Shown here: positions 27,335 through 38,200 of the stretch, piece after piece
Numbering within the stretch: position 1 is the first letter of the stretch
Layout of the letters: the number at the start of each line of letters is the position of its first letter
Assembly (NCBI RefSeq): GCF_022549775.1
Contig: NZ_JAKZGP010000043.1
Location: forward strand, 1 to 44,959
DNA: 44,959 nucleotides
Direction of reading: 5' to 3'
Origin: Belliella filtrata
GTDB lineage: Bacteria; Bacteroidota; Bacteroidia; Cytophagales; Cyclobacteriaceae
The notes under the pieces: model-generated
The model's input: the letters and a program-made list of their open reading frames with translations, nothing else
The model's database searches: none
Told to the model about the DNA's origin: nothing
Position numbers and translations under genes: made by a program

Positions 27335-28829
27335 TATCATTACCAATCCAGGGACAGTCGGTGTAGGAGACATTCAGTTTTTTGACTCCATACAGCCACC
27401 TCTTAAAGCGGATGATTATATCCTCACTGCAAAACAAACAATCCAAAATGTAGTGGATTCAGGTGACGACCCAGAATATGACGCTACCAAAAAGCTTATC
27501 ATAGAAGGTCCTAGATTTGTTTTGAAGCCCAATAACATTCACTCTCTGTTTCCTCCGGCAAACCAGCAAGGAAATTATGCAAACTTCCTCCCTAATATTG
27601 TATTTAATGACTTTAGCTTACCTTGGTCAAGAGCTATTAACCCCACGGATACCACACAAGACGAAGATACTCCGTGGATGGGATTGCTGACCTTATACGA
27701 AGCTGAATACTTAGAAACCAGCAGTACTCGTAAAATAACCACCCCACATACGGTCACTACCGAACAACTTGTCAATCCAGGAGATGGAATCCTCCCTCCT
27801 GATTTGGGCAATGATTTTGAAGGAAACGATACTGATAAAGTTACCGTGGTTGATATAGACCTGAAGTACTTTCAAACCATTGCCCCCAAGCTTGAAGAGC
27901 TGAAGTACCTCTCTCATGCACGCTCGGTAAATACGGATGGAAAAGTAATCCTGAATATGGATGCAGATGGTTGCTTTTCCTTGTGTATCGGTAATAGGGT
28001 ACCGGGAACAGGTCAAAGAAACATGGCACTGCTGGTATCATTTGAGGGTCATCAGGATCACTTAAGCGGTTCCACCATCATGGGGAGTTATACCAAAATC
28101 AGGTTGGTACACCTGGGAAGTTGGGAATTTACAACAGCTGATTTGGACAGAGAATTTCTCAATATGATGGAAGCCCTTTGTCAGCCTGGTAACGGAGGTA
28201 CATCATTGATCCAACTGTCAATTGACAAGGCCACTGAACAAAATGCAACTGCCAAAGAAGCCTTAGATATCGGTTATGTGGCACTTCAAAACCAAATGAG
28301 GATTGGAGAAAATGCCACTTCATGGTACCGGGGTCCGCTGGTTCCATCACCTACAAAACGTGAATCATCACAGCTTCCTGACAATGGAAACTACGGTCCA
28401 TATATCTACTCAGACCACGCCATGCACTACGACCCGGGCACGGGTATTTTTAACCATGCTTACAGTGCCGCCTGGCAAATAGGGAGATTGCTGGCTCTTT
28501 CAGATGCGTCATTTGCCCAGGGGATGTTCAACTGGAGGGCTGACTATCTAAGATCCATAGTCAACCAAGTCAAACAAAAAAATACGCTCGCAGCAGCCGC
28601 CTCCATTCAGACTGAGGATGTACCCGTCGGTACAGTTAACCTGCATGCTGCCACACGGTCCTTCTTTACTAACGCATTTCAAAAGGTAGCCTGGGATAAA
28701 CTAAAAAGTAGAAAGCAAAAAATGCTCACTGACCAGTTTTCTGAAGTATTTACGGAAGCTGAAAAGAAGGCGATCGAAGAAAATGATGAAGACCCACTTT
28801 TGAAATTACACCAAAAATTTAAGGAATAG
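27321..28829 (+). CDS. Hypothetical protein of the DUF6603 cluster (502 aa)
   Basis: A 502-residue protein that I cannot name. It is soluble, without signal peptide. Segments that look conserved are NMDADGCFSLCIGNR (about 212-226), ALLVSFEGHQDHL, RLVHLGSWEFTTAD (about 257-270), ATSWYRGPLVPSPT (about 334-347) and AWQIGRLLALSDASFAQGMFNWRADYL (about 385-412). It starts inside the 3' end of the giant gene (14-bp overlap), so the two are translationally coupled. The next gene follows after 4 bp. Such coupling suggests a fixed stoichiometry or a shared complex with the giant protein. The last 40 residues are charged and helical. Confidence 0.75.
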   Translation: MMSNSIITNPGTVGVGDIQFFDSIQPPLKADDYILTAKQTIQNVVDSGDDPEYDATKKLIIEGPRFVLKPNNIHSLFPPANQQGNYANFLPNIVFNDFSLPWSRAINPTDTTQDEDTPWMGLLTLYEAEYLETSSTRKITTPHTVTTEQLVNPGDGILPPDLGNDFEGNDTDKVTVVDIDLKYFQTIAPKLEELKYLSHARSVNTDGKVILNMDADGCFSLCIGNRVPGTGQRNMALLVSFEGHQDHLSGSTIMGSYTKIRLVHLGSWEFTTADLDREFLNMMEALCQPGNGGTSLIQLSIDKATEQNATAKEALDIGYVALQNQMRIGENATSWYRGPLVPSPTKRESSQLPDNGNYGPYIYSDHAMHYDPGTGIFNHAYSAAWQIGRLLALSDASFAQGMFNWRADYLRSIVNQVKQKNTLAAAASIQTEDVPVGTVNLHAATRSFFTNAFQKVAWDKLKSRKQKMLTDQFSEVFTEAEKKAIEENDEDPLLKLHQKFKE

Positions 28830-28833
28830 AGCC

Positions 28834-29781
28834 ATGGCATCACTAACAAATCGTGGAGACCTACATTCGGATGTAGTGAACCAGTTTATACAAGCGCAGG
28901 CCGGTGAATATCCGCCTCCAGTACTCCCTGATAACCTAAGAAACTGGCTGGCACAGCTATCGTTGCTTTATGGTGTGCCTGTAGAATATATGGTGCCAGA
29001 TATCCGGCTTTTACCCATTGAGTCCATCCGGTTCTTCTACTTGGACAGAAACTGGCTAGACCGGATGGTTGACGGAGCTTTGAGTGTGGGTGTACTTTCT
29101 TCAGCCGACTCTGTTTTCAATCTTTCTTTCTATAAACAGATTTATGATGAGGTAGATAAAGCGCAGCTGACTCTAAGATCTACTTTACGAGAAACACCTC
29201 CAGCTGTCTCCGGTGAAGTGGGTGGGCCCATCACGGGGTTTGTTTTTCGCTCCCAAGTGGTATCCGACTTTCCTGGAATAGAGATTAACCTTACACAGGG
29301 CGGAAAGCCTCTTCCCATTATCCGCATGGATACCCTCTCGTCTAACACCCTGCTCTGCATGGTGTCAGGTGTGCCGGATAAAGTGGAGTTTATCCAACCA
29401 GGCGAAGGGCTCCAGTTTGGCTTATTCCCGAACGACCCGCCACAGGATGGAAGTGATTTCCACTTGTTTCTCAGAGGCCTTGGCCAGAGTGGTTATCCTG
29501 CCGGGGTACAAATTGAAGACGAGCGTGGCACCAAACTAAGAGGCTATGGTTCTTTCCGTGCAGGAGATGGTCAGCCTGAAGGTGTTGTAGATATCAAGAG
29601 TCTAGTGGATAATATCACCACTACAATGCCCACTGGTTCTCTGCAAGATGGTAAGCTAACCTCAGGTGGGTTTGCCATTCAAATGACCAAAACAGCACAG
29701 AAACAACCCTATGAATCAGGAAGCAACTTTCCTCCCTGTAATCCTTCTACCAACACTGATCCTGTAAAAAATGAGCAATAA
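28834..29781 (+). CDS. Hypothetical protein of the DUF6603 cluster (315 aa)
   Basis: A 315-residue protein of unknown function with no signal peptide. The first third carries a strikingly conserved-looking segment, LLYGVPVEYMVPDIRLLP followed by ESIRFFYLDRNWLDRMVDGALS (about 50-92), probably a structured helical core. The rest is beta-rich (TGFVFRSQVVSDFPGIEINL, then LCMVSGVPDKVEFIQPGEGLQFG), and the tail is low-complexity polar. The ATG at 28834 is 4 bp after the previous stop, and its 3' end overlaps the next gene by 11 bp, so it sits within a chain of coupled genes (27321-33745). Its partners are probably the neighbouring 502- and 1324-residue proteins. Confidence 0.75.
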   Translation: MASLTNRGDLHSDVVNQFIQAQAGEYPPPVLPDNLRNWLAQLSLLYGVPVEYMVPDIRLLPIESIRFFYLDRNWLDRMVDGALSVGVLSSADSVFNLSFYKQIYDEVDKAQLTLRSTLRETPPAVSGEVGGPITGFVFRSQVVSDFPGIEINLTQGGKPLPIIRMDTLSSNTLLCMVSGVPDKVEFIQPGEGLQFGLFPNDPPQDGSDFHLFLRGLGQSGYPAGVQIEDERGTKLRGYGSFRAGDGQPEGVVDIKSLVDNITTTMPTGSLQDGKLTSGGFAIQMTKTAQKQPYESGSNFPPCNPSTNTDPVKNEQ

Positions 29782-32700
29782 ATCCTCTGTCTGGCCCGGA
29801 CCCTCTCTGTTAGTTCCTATTCCTACCGATGTATTGCTCATAGGTCAGGGAGATGTGAACGCACAGACAACATGGGCCAATCTTAAGAATGACTATTATG
29901 GTTTATGGCTGTTTGGAAGCACTGCCCAACCTGCTCCATTCTCTAAAGGCAAATGCCCTTCTGTGGGTGCCCATTTGATATGGACACTCCCCAATAGCCT
30001 TCGGCAAGGACAACAACAAACTACCGAAGGTGCTCCTGTAGATTTCCCCAACGTTCCGAACCGTTGGTTGATCACGAGATTTGGTTATGGTGGTCCCGGA
30101 ATAGCTCCTGATAGTATGCCTACTATTGTTCAGAGTGATATCCTGGTGGATGCCGGAGGTAACATTCAAAATGTAAACCAGTATCCTTATTATGAAGATA
30201 CCAATCTGGGGATTCGCCAAATAGGTACTCATATGCCATTGGACCAGTTCAAAGGTGAGGATTCCGGAACGACTGAATTAAAGGCCGTGGGGCCGGGGGA
30301 CATCACGTGGGCAGTAAGTTATGACAATATCCAAAATGTATTTGCCTTACATGACGACCTCCCCGATGAAACACAAACGTATACTTATTCCATCATTGGG
30401 TGGTATGCAGATCCCAAAAAGGATCCTTTATATGGTTTACCCTCCGATGATGATAAAAACTGGCAATCTTTTCTTGAAAGTCAATTTCAATGGACTTCTG
30501 AGGATTTGGAACAAGCTGTAGCTGACTGGCAGGCATGGCAAAAGCAATATGGTCTGTCCGGCGCATGGGACCCATCGTTGCTGAACCTCCCTGACCAGGC
30601 CAAAGCCATGATAGAGGCCTGGCATAGCTGGCAGCTGCAAAACGGTATCACAACCATAACTTCTGATTTACCCACTCAGGGGCTCTATCACTCCATGGTT
30701 GCCACGGTGCAGTGGAAAGGAAAAAATAAATCTTACGGTACAGGAGCTCCTATAGGCTCAGATGGCAAACAAAAATTACCTACACTCTCGATAGCCAACA
30801 CTCCTGAGGCGGCAATTTCCACTTATATGGCAACCAAAGCATCGGAAGTGCCTGGTTCTGGCATTGCCAAGGAAGATATTCCTAACCTAGCCCTGGCCCT
30901 AGAAGCGTTTCAACGTGACCTGCTTTTTGACCTTCAGACAGATCCGGAATGGGCTCAAAGCATGATCCATGATGCGAAGTTTGATAAAAAGTACCACGGA
31001 CAACAATGGATCGTAGTCAGGTCAGATGGCTCATCAGCGAATCCAGTACCATCCGATGACAACCGTCAGGGGCAACAGTCTATTCCTTTAAATCCGGTAC
31101 AGACGCAGGCACTCACTCAATTGAACGCCGACCAAACTGCGCTCAATGAACTCGGATGGACTATAACTACCCAGCAGCTTGAGCTCTATGCCTTAGCTAT
31201 GAAGAAGGAATATCTGCTGTATAATCGCTCTACCATTGACCCAAGCAATTTAACCCTACTCACTGAAAAAGTAGACAATAGTACTAAAGCAATAAGTAGC
31301 GCCCTTACACTAAACCAGGATCAACAAACTACTTTACAAAGCACAATTAAAACTTCCGCCGATAATCTGCGGGCTGATCTGGGAGACCAATATAGCTTAA
31401 AGGCCGTAGATCTGGACCCAGTCGCTTCCCCTTCAGACCCAGTGGTGCTGATAAGCGGAGGTGAATTGGATACCAAACTTCTCCCCCCAGAGCTGAATGG
31501 AGAATCGCAGTTGCTACCCACACGCTTCACAGGACAGGCTATCACGGCCATCAACGTAACGTATACTCCTGTACAGCAGGAGCCCATTGCAATCTCCTGG
31601 AAAGATCTTTTGGGCAAAATCACTTTGGCAAACTGGAATGCCTTCCCAAAAGAAGTGCAAGGGCTATGGCTGGAAGTGCTTTTACTGGATACCAGCAATG
31701 CCCAACTGATTGCTTCTATCTATTTTGAGAAAGCAGGAAAAACTCCACAGGGAAACCAGTTGACAGAACTCACAGCCAAAATCCAATCCCAGCAAACGTC
31801 CTGTTGGGCTGATTTTGAAGTCAGACCTCCAACTGAAGCATTGACTGCTGCCTGCGGTTTTGAAGGCTTATTGCCAGATCCTGTAGGAGTGGCCTATAGG
31901 CCGGACAAAAACCCTTGGACGCCCATATTTATGGACTGGAAGATCAAATGGTTTCCTTCCTCCTCCGAGGAAGCTGATGCCTTGAAGGATTGGGAGCTCG
32001 GGGAGCTGGATTATTTATGGAAGGGATCAGGGCTGAAATCACCTTCTCCTGAAATCGTATTTGAGGGGAGATCTGTTTTAAATCAAAAAACGACGCAAAA
32101 TATACAGACCAAGTTTACCACTTTTAAAAACGATCCTAACTATCAACATTTACCCCAAAACACCATTGAGAACCTCCAGTGGGTAGCCGATAATATTTCT
32201 TACATGGATCTTGTGACTCAGTCCATGGCAGGTTTTACACTTCAGCTCACTACCGTGAAGAATGCCATGAAAAACCAGCCACTGGATCCCGGTATTAGAG
32301 ACTTGCTTACAGGGAATTCATATTACGATCCTGTCACTGGCTCTACGGATATCCAGGATGCAGGGCCGTTTTCCCCCATTCGGTCAGGGCATTTTCAGGT
32401 ACTAGACATTTGGCTAGTAGATTCCTACGGACAGATACTACCTGGTAAAAGCAATTTACTAGGTCCTGACGATCCCATTGAAAACATTATTTGGTCTTCT
32501 GATATGACTACCAGCAGCCCGAGTTACAGTGGAAAAGATGCCAATAGATTTGGTCAGTTGCCTCCTAGAATCTCTCAGGATGCCGTCATGATACCTCGCT
32601 TTTTACAGCGCGATAATGATAAAATATTTACCAATTCCTCTGACAGCACCAGTCCTATCTGCGGTTGGGTTATGGCCAATTACCTGGATGATGCCCTTAT

Positions 32701-33745
32701 GGTATTTGATGCCGAAGGCCGCAGTCAGGGTGAAGTGATCAAGGTGCGAAGAGAAGTGACGGGGGATGACAATACGCTAACTATTCGCTGGGATGCTGCC
32801 CCTGGTACCAACACAGCGCTAGGTGCAGGTCCCAATTTACCAAATACCCACCTTCAGAATTTCATCGATACCCTTTTAGCAACAGGGACCAGCAGTAGTG
32901 GTGCTCAGGCTTATACCGAACTGATGAATGCGATAGATTCAACTTTATGGTTAAATAATCCACTCAAGGTAGGGGATAACCTCTCCATATTGCTAGGCAA
33001 ACCGCTGGCCATTGTAAGGGGTGAAGTAGAGCTGATCCTGTCTGGCAAACCCGCCTATAACCAAGGGTGGTTCCAGACCGGAGAATATTATGACGATCAG
33101 GGCATTTATCGACCACTGGAGCCTCCATTTATGTCGGTAAAATTTAACGTTAGGATTGGTGACAGCCTTATGAAGAAAAATGGAGTGATGGGCTATTTCG
33201 TCAATGATGACTATACGAAATTTTATAAGGTGTATGGATCTTCAGGCCAGACACAGGAATTACAGCAGTTACTCAAAATGGGTGGAGCGACCCTCTCTCT
33301 GAGACAGGTAAAATCCGCTTTAAGTAAATTATCTAACCCTTCTTCTGGCTATGTTATTATAGATCATTTGGTAGCACTTGCTGCAAATAAGGGCCCGGTT
33401 AAACTTACATTGATCATGGATCCTACTGGAGATCTTCCGATCATACCCGGAAGTCTACCAGGAAGTAGCATCTCCCTCCCTAATGGTCCAGTGACAGCAG
33501 CCATCGAAAACCTTTCCGCCACATTCAGAACAGGCCCACTACTGCTGAACCCCGATCAGATCAGGATGCCTACACCTGCTGAAGTGAGGGGGGACTGGGC
33601 TTGGGTAGCCAGAAAAGATGTCACCGAATGGCAGCCCGATATGACGGTTACGGAGCAAACTTCCCAGGCTACCTTATCACCTCAACCTTTGAGCCTGATG
33701 GAAGGCTGGCTGAGTCTTTCAAACTTCAACAAAAAAAATCAGTAA
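29771..33745 (+). CDS. Large hypothetical protein of the DUF6603 cluster (1324 aa)
   Basis: A 1324-residue protein without signal peptide or membrane helices. The N-terminus has VGAHLIWTLPNSL and FPNVPNRWLITRFGYGG (about 66-108), followed by a Trp-rich helical insert (about 245-295, ADWQAWQKQYG and EAWHSWQLQNG). The middle (about 440-560) is Gln/Leu-rich and probably coiled, and the last 500 residues are beta-rich. It begins within the last 11 bp of the previous gene (the ATG lies inside the codons for the last residues). The order of 502-, 315- and 1324-residue genes after the DUF6603 giant looks like a conserved module, but I cannot name these families. Function unknown. Confidence 0.75.
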   Translation: MSNKSSVWPGPSLLVPIPTDVLLIGQGDVNAQTTWANLKNDYYGLWLFGSTAQPAPFSKGKCPSVGAHLIWTLPNSLRQGQQQTTEGAPVDFPNVPNRWLITRFGYGGPGIAPDSMPTIVQSDILVDAGGNIQNVNQYPYYEDTNLGIRQIGTHMPLDQFKGEDSGTTELKAVGPGDITWAVSYDNIQNVFALHDDLPDETQTYTYSIIGWYADPKKDPLYGLPSDDDKNWQSFLESQFQWTSEDLEQAVADWQAWQKQYGLSGAWDPSLLNLPDQAKAMIEAWHSWQLQNGITTITSDLPTQGLYHSMVATVQWKGKNKSYGTGAPIGSDGKQKLPTLSIANTPEAAISTYMATKASEVPGSGIAKEDIPNLALALEAFQRDLLFDLQTDPEWAQSMIHDAKFDKKYHGQQWIVVRSDGSSANPVPSDDNRQGQQSIPLNPVQTQALTQLNADQTALNELGWTITTQQLELYALAMKKEYLLYNRSTIDPSNLTLLTEKVDNSTKAISSALTLNQDQQTTLQSTIKTSADNLRADLGDQYSLKAVDLDPVASPSDPVVLISGGELDTKLLPPELNGESQLLPTRFTGQAITAINVTYTPVQQEPIAISWKDLLGKITLANWNAFPKEVQGLWLEVLLLDTSNAQLIASIYFEKAGKTPQGNQLTELTAKIQSQQTSCWADFEVRPPTEALTAACGFEGLLPDPVGVAYRPDKNPWTPIFMDWKIKWFPSSSEEADALKDWELGELDYLWKGSGLKSPSPEIVFEGRSVLNQKTTQNIQTKFTTFKNDPNYQHLPQNTIENLQWVADNISYMDLVTQSMAGFTLQLTTVKNAMKNQPLDPGIRDLLTGNSYYDPVTGSTDIQDAGPFSPIRSGHFQVLDIWLVDSYGQILPGKSNLLGPDDPIENIIWSSDMTTSSPSYSGKDANRFGQLPPRISQDAVMIPRFLQRDNDKIFTNSSDSTSPICGWVMANYLDDALMVFDAEGRSQGEVIKVRREVTGDDNTLTIRWDAAPGTNTALGAGPNLPNTHLQNFIDTLLATGTSSSGAQAYTELMNAIDSTLWLNNPLKVGDNLSILLGKPLAIVRGEVELILSGKPAYNQGWFQTGEYYDDQGIYRPLEPPFMSVKFNVRIGDSLMKKNGVMGYFVNDDYTKFYKVYGSSGQTQELQQLLKMGGATLSLRQVKSALSKLSNPSSGYVIIDHLVALAANKGPVKLTLIMDPTGDLPIIPGSLPGSSISLPNGPVTAAIENLSATFRTGPLLLNPDQIRMPTPAEVRGDWAWVARKDVTEWQPDMTVTEQTSQATLSPQPLSLMEGWLSLSNFNKKNQ

Positions 33746-33766
33746 CTACCTTGAGCAAATCGAACA

Positions 33767-35164
33767 ATGAGCACACTACTTGATTACTCCTTTCTGCCCG
33801 ATACCGTATTCGTTAACGCAAATGACAACCTAAAACTTGTTATCCAGAACCCTACCTCTGGAAAACCAATACCTTTTAAAGCCGGCCGTGGAGGAGATAC
33901 AATTACAATCACTTTTCCTATTGGTGATACCCAAGGTGATCTCGTTACCAATTTGAAGTTTGGGACAAGTAATGTTTCCTCTCCATTTACCGTCAACATC
34001 GTTGGAGACAACTTCGTCCTCACAGCTACGAAAGATACTACGCTGGATCCAGGAGACAATGTCCAAATTACATTCAATGACATTCCTGTCAATAACTCTA
34101 CAGGTAAGGCAAATATCAATATCAATGAATTTATTGGTGTAAACTCTGGTAAAACAGCTGTTCCGGTAACCAAAAAGTCACAAGAGTTGGGCGTAATTGT
34201 CTGGCTGGATCCGCTAATCGTTGGGTTAGGGCAAAAGTCTAACCTTCAATTCAAAAGTGCAGCCAGTACCAGCGTAGTAATATCGGGCTACCCGGACGGA
34301 AAAGGTGAAAAAACATTTGAAACGCCTCCCTATTCAGGTAGCGATGCTGTTGGTATAGGTTCCGATACAATTCCCCAACGGACTTATGTAGCCTCAGCGT
34401 GGGCAGGAGGTAACCAATCTCCTCCAGAATCCATCACACTTACGCAAGTCCCTCCTTTGATTACTGTTTTCAGTCCAACGGAAAGCCAATCTGTTGGAGC
34501 AGGACAAGAAGTTACAATCAGCTGGAAAGCCATGTATGACAGTGGTAACGAGATGAAATGGCTTCAGTCAAGCAAAAAAAATGTAAAGGCCCCGTTCAAA
34601 ACCAAACCAGGAACTGACCTTACCCAGATTTACAATATGGGAAACCATAACGCTCAATTTATGCCCGATACGGTGACTTACTCCATCATTGTAAATGGGT
34701 ACAAGCAACCTGCAAGACAAGACTTTGTTTTCAAAGTAAAACCTGTTCAACTCTTATACATAAAATATAAAAACCCTGACCTAACAGGTGTCATGTTTTC
34801 TCTAGACCCTTCAGACTGGAAAGCTTTTGTGTCCTCTTTTGGGACTAATGAGCTGATTTTGACCATTTACCAACCAGGGAGCATCATTGATATCTATTAC
34901 CTTAGTAAAAACGATACAACAAATCCAATGATCCAGTATTTTGATGTTGTAGATGGAAACCTTACTTGGATTACCGCTAACCTTAAGTCATTGACCCTTG
35001 ATCCTGGTGGTATTTCTATTGAAGACAGTCAGATAAACAAAGGAACGTGCTCAATTCCTGATAATGTTGCTTCCGTTTGCTTGACAGGGTTGGGCAATAA
35101 TGGAAAATATGTACGCAGCGTATTAGAGATAAAAAAGAGTAATTCAGCAAATAATGTCCTTTAA
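33767..35164 (+). CDS. Hypothetical Ig-like beta protein (465 aa)
   Basis: A 465-residue protein with at least two beta-sandwich-like parts. Residues 1-135 resemble a soluble Ig-like domain (KLVIQNPTSGKPIPF, then a NVQITFNDIPV strand). About 150-235 form another, about 235-330 an Ig-like domain (PPLITVFSPTESQSVGAGQEVTISWKA), and the last 130 residues a separate beta region with two cysteines (KGTCSIP and ASVCLTG). There is no signal peptide. The gene is 21 bp after the 1324-residue gene and 42 bp before the megasynthase. It is the last of the structural-type genes and may cap or decorate the assembly made by the upstream proteins; this is inference. Confidence 0.7.
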   Translation: MSTLLDYSFLPDTVFVNANDNLKLVIQNPTSGKPIPFKAGRGGDTITITFPIGDTQGDLVTNLKFGTSNVSSPFTVNIVGDNFVLTATKDTTLDPGDNVQITFNDIPVNNSTGKANININEFIGVNSGKTAVPVTKKSQELGVIVWLDPLIVGLGQKSNLQFKSAASTSVVISGYPDGKGEKTFETPPYSGSDAVGIGSDTIPQRTYVASAWAGGNQSPPESITLTQVPPLITVFSPTESQSVGAGQEVTISWKAMYDSGNEMKWLQSSKKNVKAPFKTKPGTDLTQIYNMGNHNAQFMPDTVTYSIIVNGYKQPARQDFVFKVKPVQLLYIKYKNPDLTGVMFSLDPSDWKAFVSSFGTNELILTIYQPGSIIDIYYLSKNDTTNPMIQYFDVVDGNLTWITANLKSLTLDPGGISIEDSQINKGTCSIPDNVASVCLTGLGNNGKYVRSVLEIKKSNSANNVL

Positions 35165-35206
35165 AAAAGAAGCCGTCAACGTTACTTAAATCCTTGAATA
35201 TATAAT

Positions 35207-38200
35207 ATGAAAGAGATCAACCTAAAAAGAAGACTTGTTCAAGACATGGTGATGCATTTTCCCGAAGAGCTGGAAAATCAACAAGTCCTTTTATTTTTAG
35301 ACCTGCAAGCCAAAAAATCGAAACAATTCACCTTTCAAGAATTAAGAAAAAAATGTTTGACTGTAGCAGAGAATTTGGCAAAGCATACAAGCAAAGGTGA
35401 AGTAATATTGTTGCCCATTGAAGAACAAGAGCATTTCGTTACTAGCTTCTTTGGGTGCTTATTAGCAGGATGTGTACCAGCCCCTCTTTCCCCCATAAGA
35501 CACAAGCGAGACAGAACAAGCATTGACCGAATTTTAAACATACTTCGGTCAGGAAAAGGTAATTCCATACTGATAACAGAAGACCTTAGAGCTATTGTCG
35601 ATGCATTAACCAAAGAAATCTCTCCAGCTGTCAAAATCCTTGAATTAGAGTTGATGTATGAAAACCTGTTAGATAAAGTAACACTACCGGATATTTTACC
35701 AGAAGATTTGGCATATATCCAATACACTTCTGGTTCTACAGCCAATCCAAAAGGAGTAATGCTCAACCATAGGCAAGTAATGAACAACCTTGAGAAAATG
35801 TACAGGGTATTCCAGCGAAAGGAAAGTGTTAGGGTAGTGGGCTGGTTACCTTTTCACCATGATATGGGCTTGGTAGGGCATCTTTTTACTGTGCTTTACG
35901 AATCGGGTTTTGGAGCTTTTTTACCTCCTGCTTCATTTCTCTCCACACCAAAACTTTGGTTACAGGCAATCCATGATTTCCAAGGGACAGCTGCAGCAGT
36001 TCCTCCATTTGCGTTAGAAATGTGCATTCAAAAAGTGGTTCCTTCCAAAGACTGGGATTTTAGACAATTTAGGCATCTATACGTAGGTTCTGAAACAGTG
36101 CCATATGAGATACTTCAGAGATTTTCAGAAAAATTTGAGCCTACTGGCTTTGATGCAAATTCCATTAGACCTGTATACGGATTGGCAGAAGCCACGTTAT
36201 TGGTTGCCGGAGGACGAAAAGGCTTGAAGGATCTTGGAGTTCATTTTTTAAACAAACCCATTAATTCCTTTCAAAGAAAACTGACTCCTTACGAAATAGA
36301 TTTCGAATCGGGCACTGTTTATATTCAAGATATTAAAACTGGAAAGATACTTTCCGAAGAGCAAGAAGGAGAAATCATGATCAAGGCTTCATCTAACTCT
36401 AGTGGATATCTGGAAATAGACCCATATAAAACTTCAGGAATTAAAGAAGAGCTCATAGCCACAGGCGATCTAGGTTTCATCAAAGAAGGCTTTCTTTACA
36501 TCACTGGAAGAAAGAAAGAAATTGTAATCGTTAGGGGCGTAAATTACAATGCTGAAGACTTGGAATATGCAGTAAAATACAACCAGGAACTGTTGCAAAG
36601 CAACTGTCTCACTGCATGTGTTTCGCATATCAGCAAAAACAAGGAAAGCCTTTTGGTATTTCAGGAAATACACAGACACACACCAATAAATTTATATAGC
36701 AAAATCACTGAAAGTATTCAGGGGAATTTAGCGGAAAGCTATGGTATTAAAGCTGATGCTATTCACCTGCTTCCACAGGGGATGCTCCCAAAAACTACTA
36801 ACCATAAGATATCTAGGAAAAAATGCCTGGAACGTTATTTAAAATCAGAATTGCAAACACTTTATTCTACAACCGAAAACAAACCTTCGTTGCAGTCTGG
36901 TTTAGCAAAAGATGATCCTGTGGTAGTGGTGGGGATGGCATGTCGTTTTCCTGCAGGAGCCAATACACCTGAGCAATTTTGGGAACAATTGATACAAGGG
37001 GTAGACTGTATCACTGAAATACCTAAAAACAGATGGGATAATGATATTTTTTATGACCCAAAAACAGCTGTGCCCGGAAGAATGAATACCAAATGGTCAG
37101 GACTTACTGATAATATAGACCAGTTTGATACAGCTCATTTTGGTATATCTCCTTATGAAGCACCTGAGATAGATCCTCAGCAAAGAATGTTATTAGAAAC
37201 GTCCTGGAGGTTGTTAGAAAATACAGGATGGAGGAAAGAAGATTTGAAAAATTCAAATACTGGGGTATTTATCGGCATAGCGAACAATGATTACCTGTAC
37301 ATGAAAATAAAGCTTACACCTGATATGAATGGATTCAATGCCTATTCAGGTTTAGGAAACTCAAACAGTATAGCAGCAAATAGACTTTCTTATTTTTATG
37401 ACTTGAAAGGACCGAGTATGGCAATTGATACTGCCTGCTCCTCGTCCTTAACAGCTTTTCATTTAGGTGTGCAGGCAATTCAAAAAGGAGATTGCAGCCA
37501 GGCTATTGTTGGTGGGGTAAATGCTATTCTTTCACCTGGAACAACGATCACGCTCTCTCAGTTTGGGATGATGTCTCCAGAAGGAAAGTGCAAAACATTT
37601 GATTCAAGTGCAGATGGATATGTTCGTTCTGAGGGATGTGGATTAGTAATGCTAAAAAGACATTCTGAAGCCATTCGTGATGGAGACCATATTTTAGCCA
37701 TTGTAAAAGGTTCGTCCATAGGTCAAGATGGGCATAGCATGGGCATTACCTATCCCAACGGTGCAGCCCAGCATAGACTTATATCCCAAACGCTAGGTGA
37801 CGCAGGCCTTTATGGAAGTCAAATAAATTACTTGGAGGCTCATGGTACAGGAACTCCAACAGGCGACCCAGTTGAAATGGAACAATTAGGTTTTCTTTAT
37901 GGCAATCAATCAAAAAACAAGTGTTATGTGGGGTCGGTAAAAGCCAATATTGGCCATTTGGAAACTGCTGCAGGAATTGCAGGCGTAATCAAGGTTTTAC
38001 TGATGATGCAACATAAGCAAATCCCTCCGCAGATTCATTTGAATAATATAAACCCACGCATCCATCTCGAAAATACAAGGTTAGATATCCCCATTAAAAA
38101 ACAAAATTGGGAACCTACAGACGAAAAGAGACGTGCTGCCATTAGCTCTTTTGGTTTTGGAGGATCATTGGCTCACCTCATTTTAGAAGAGCCTGAGGAA

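Noticed and set aside
14125-35164. Extracellular contractile injection system or prophage
   Set aside because: No sheath, tube, baseplate, AAA+ ATPase, portal, terminase or lysis gene is recognisable.
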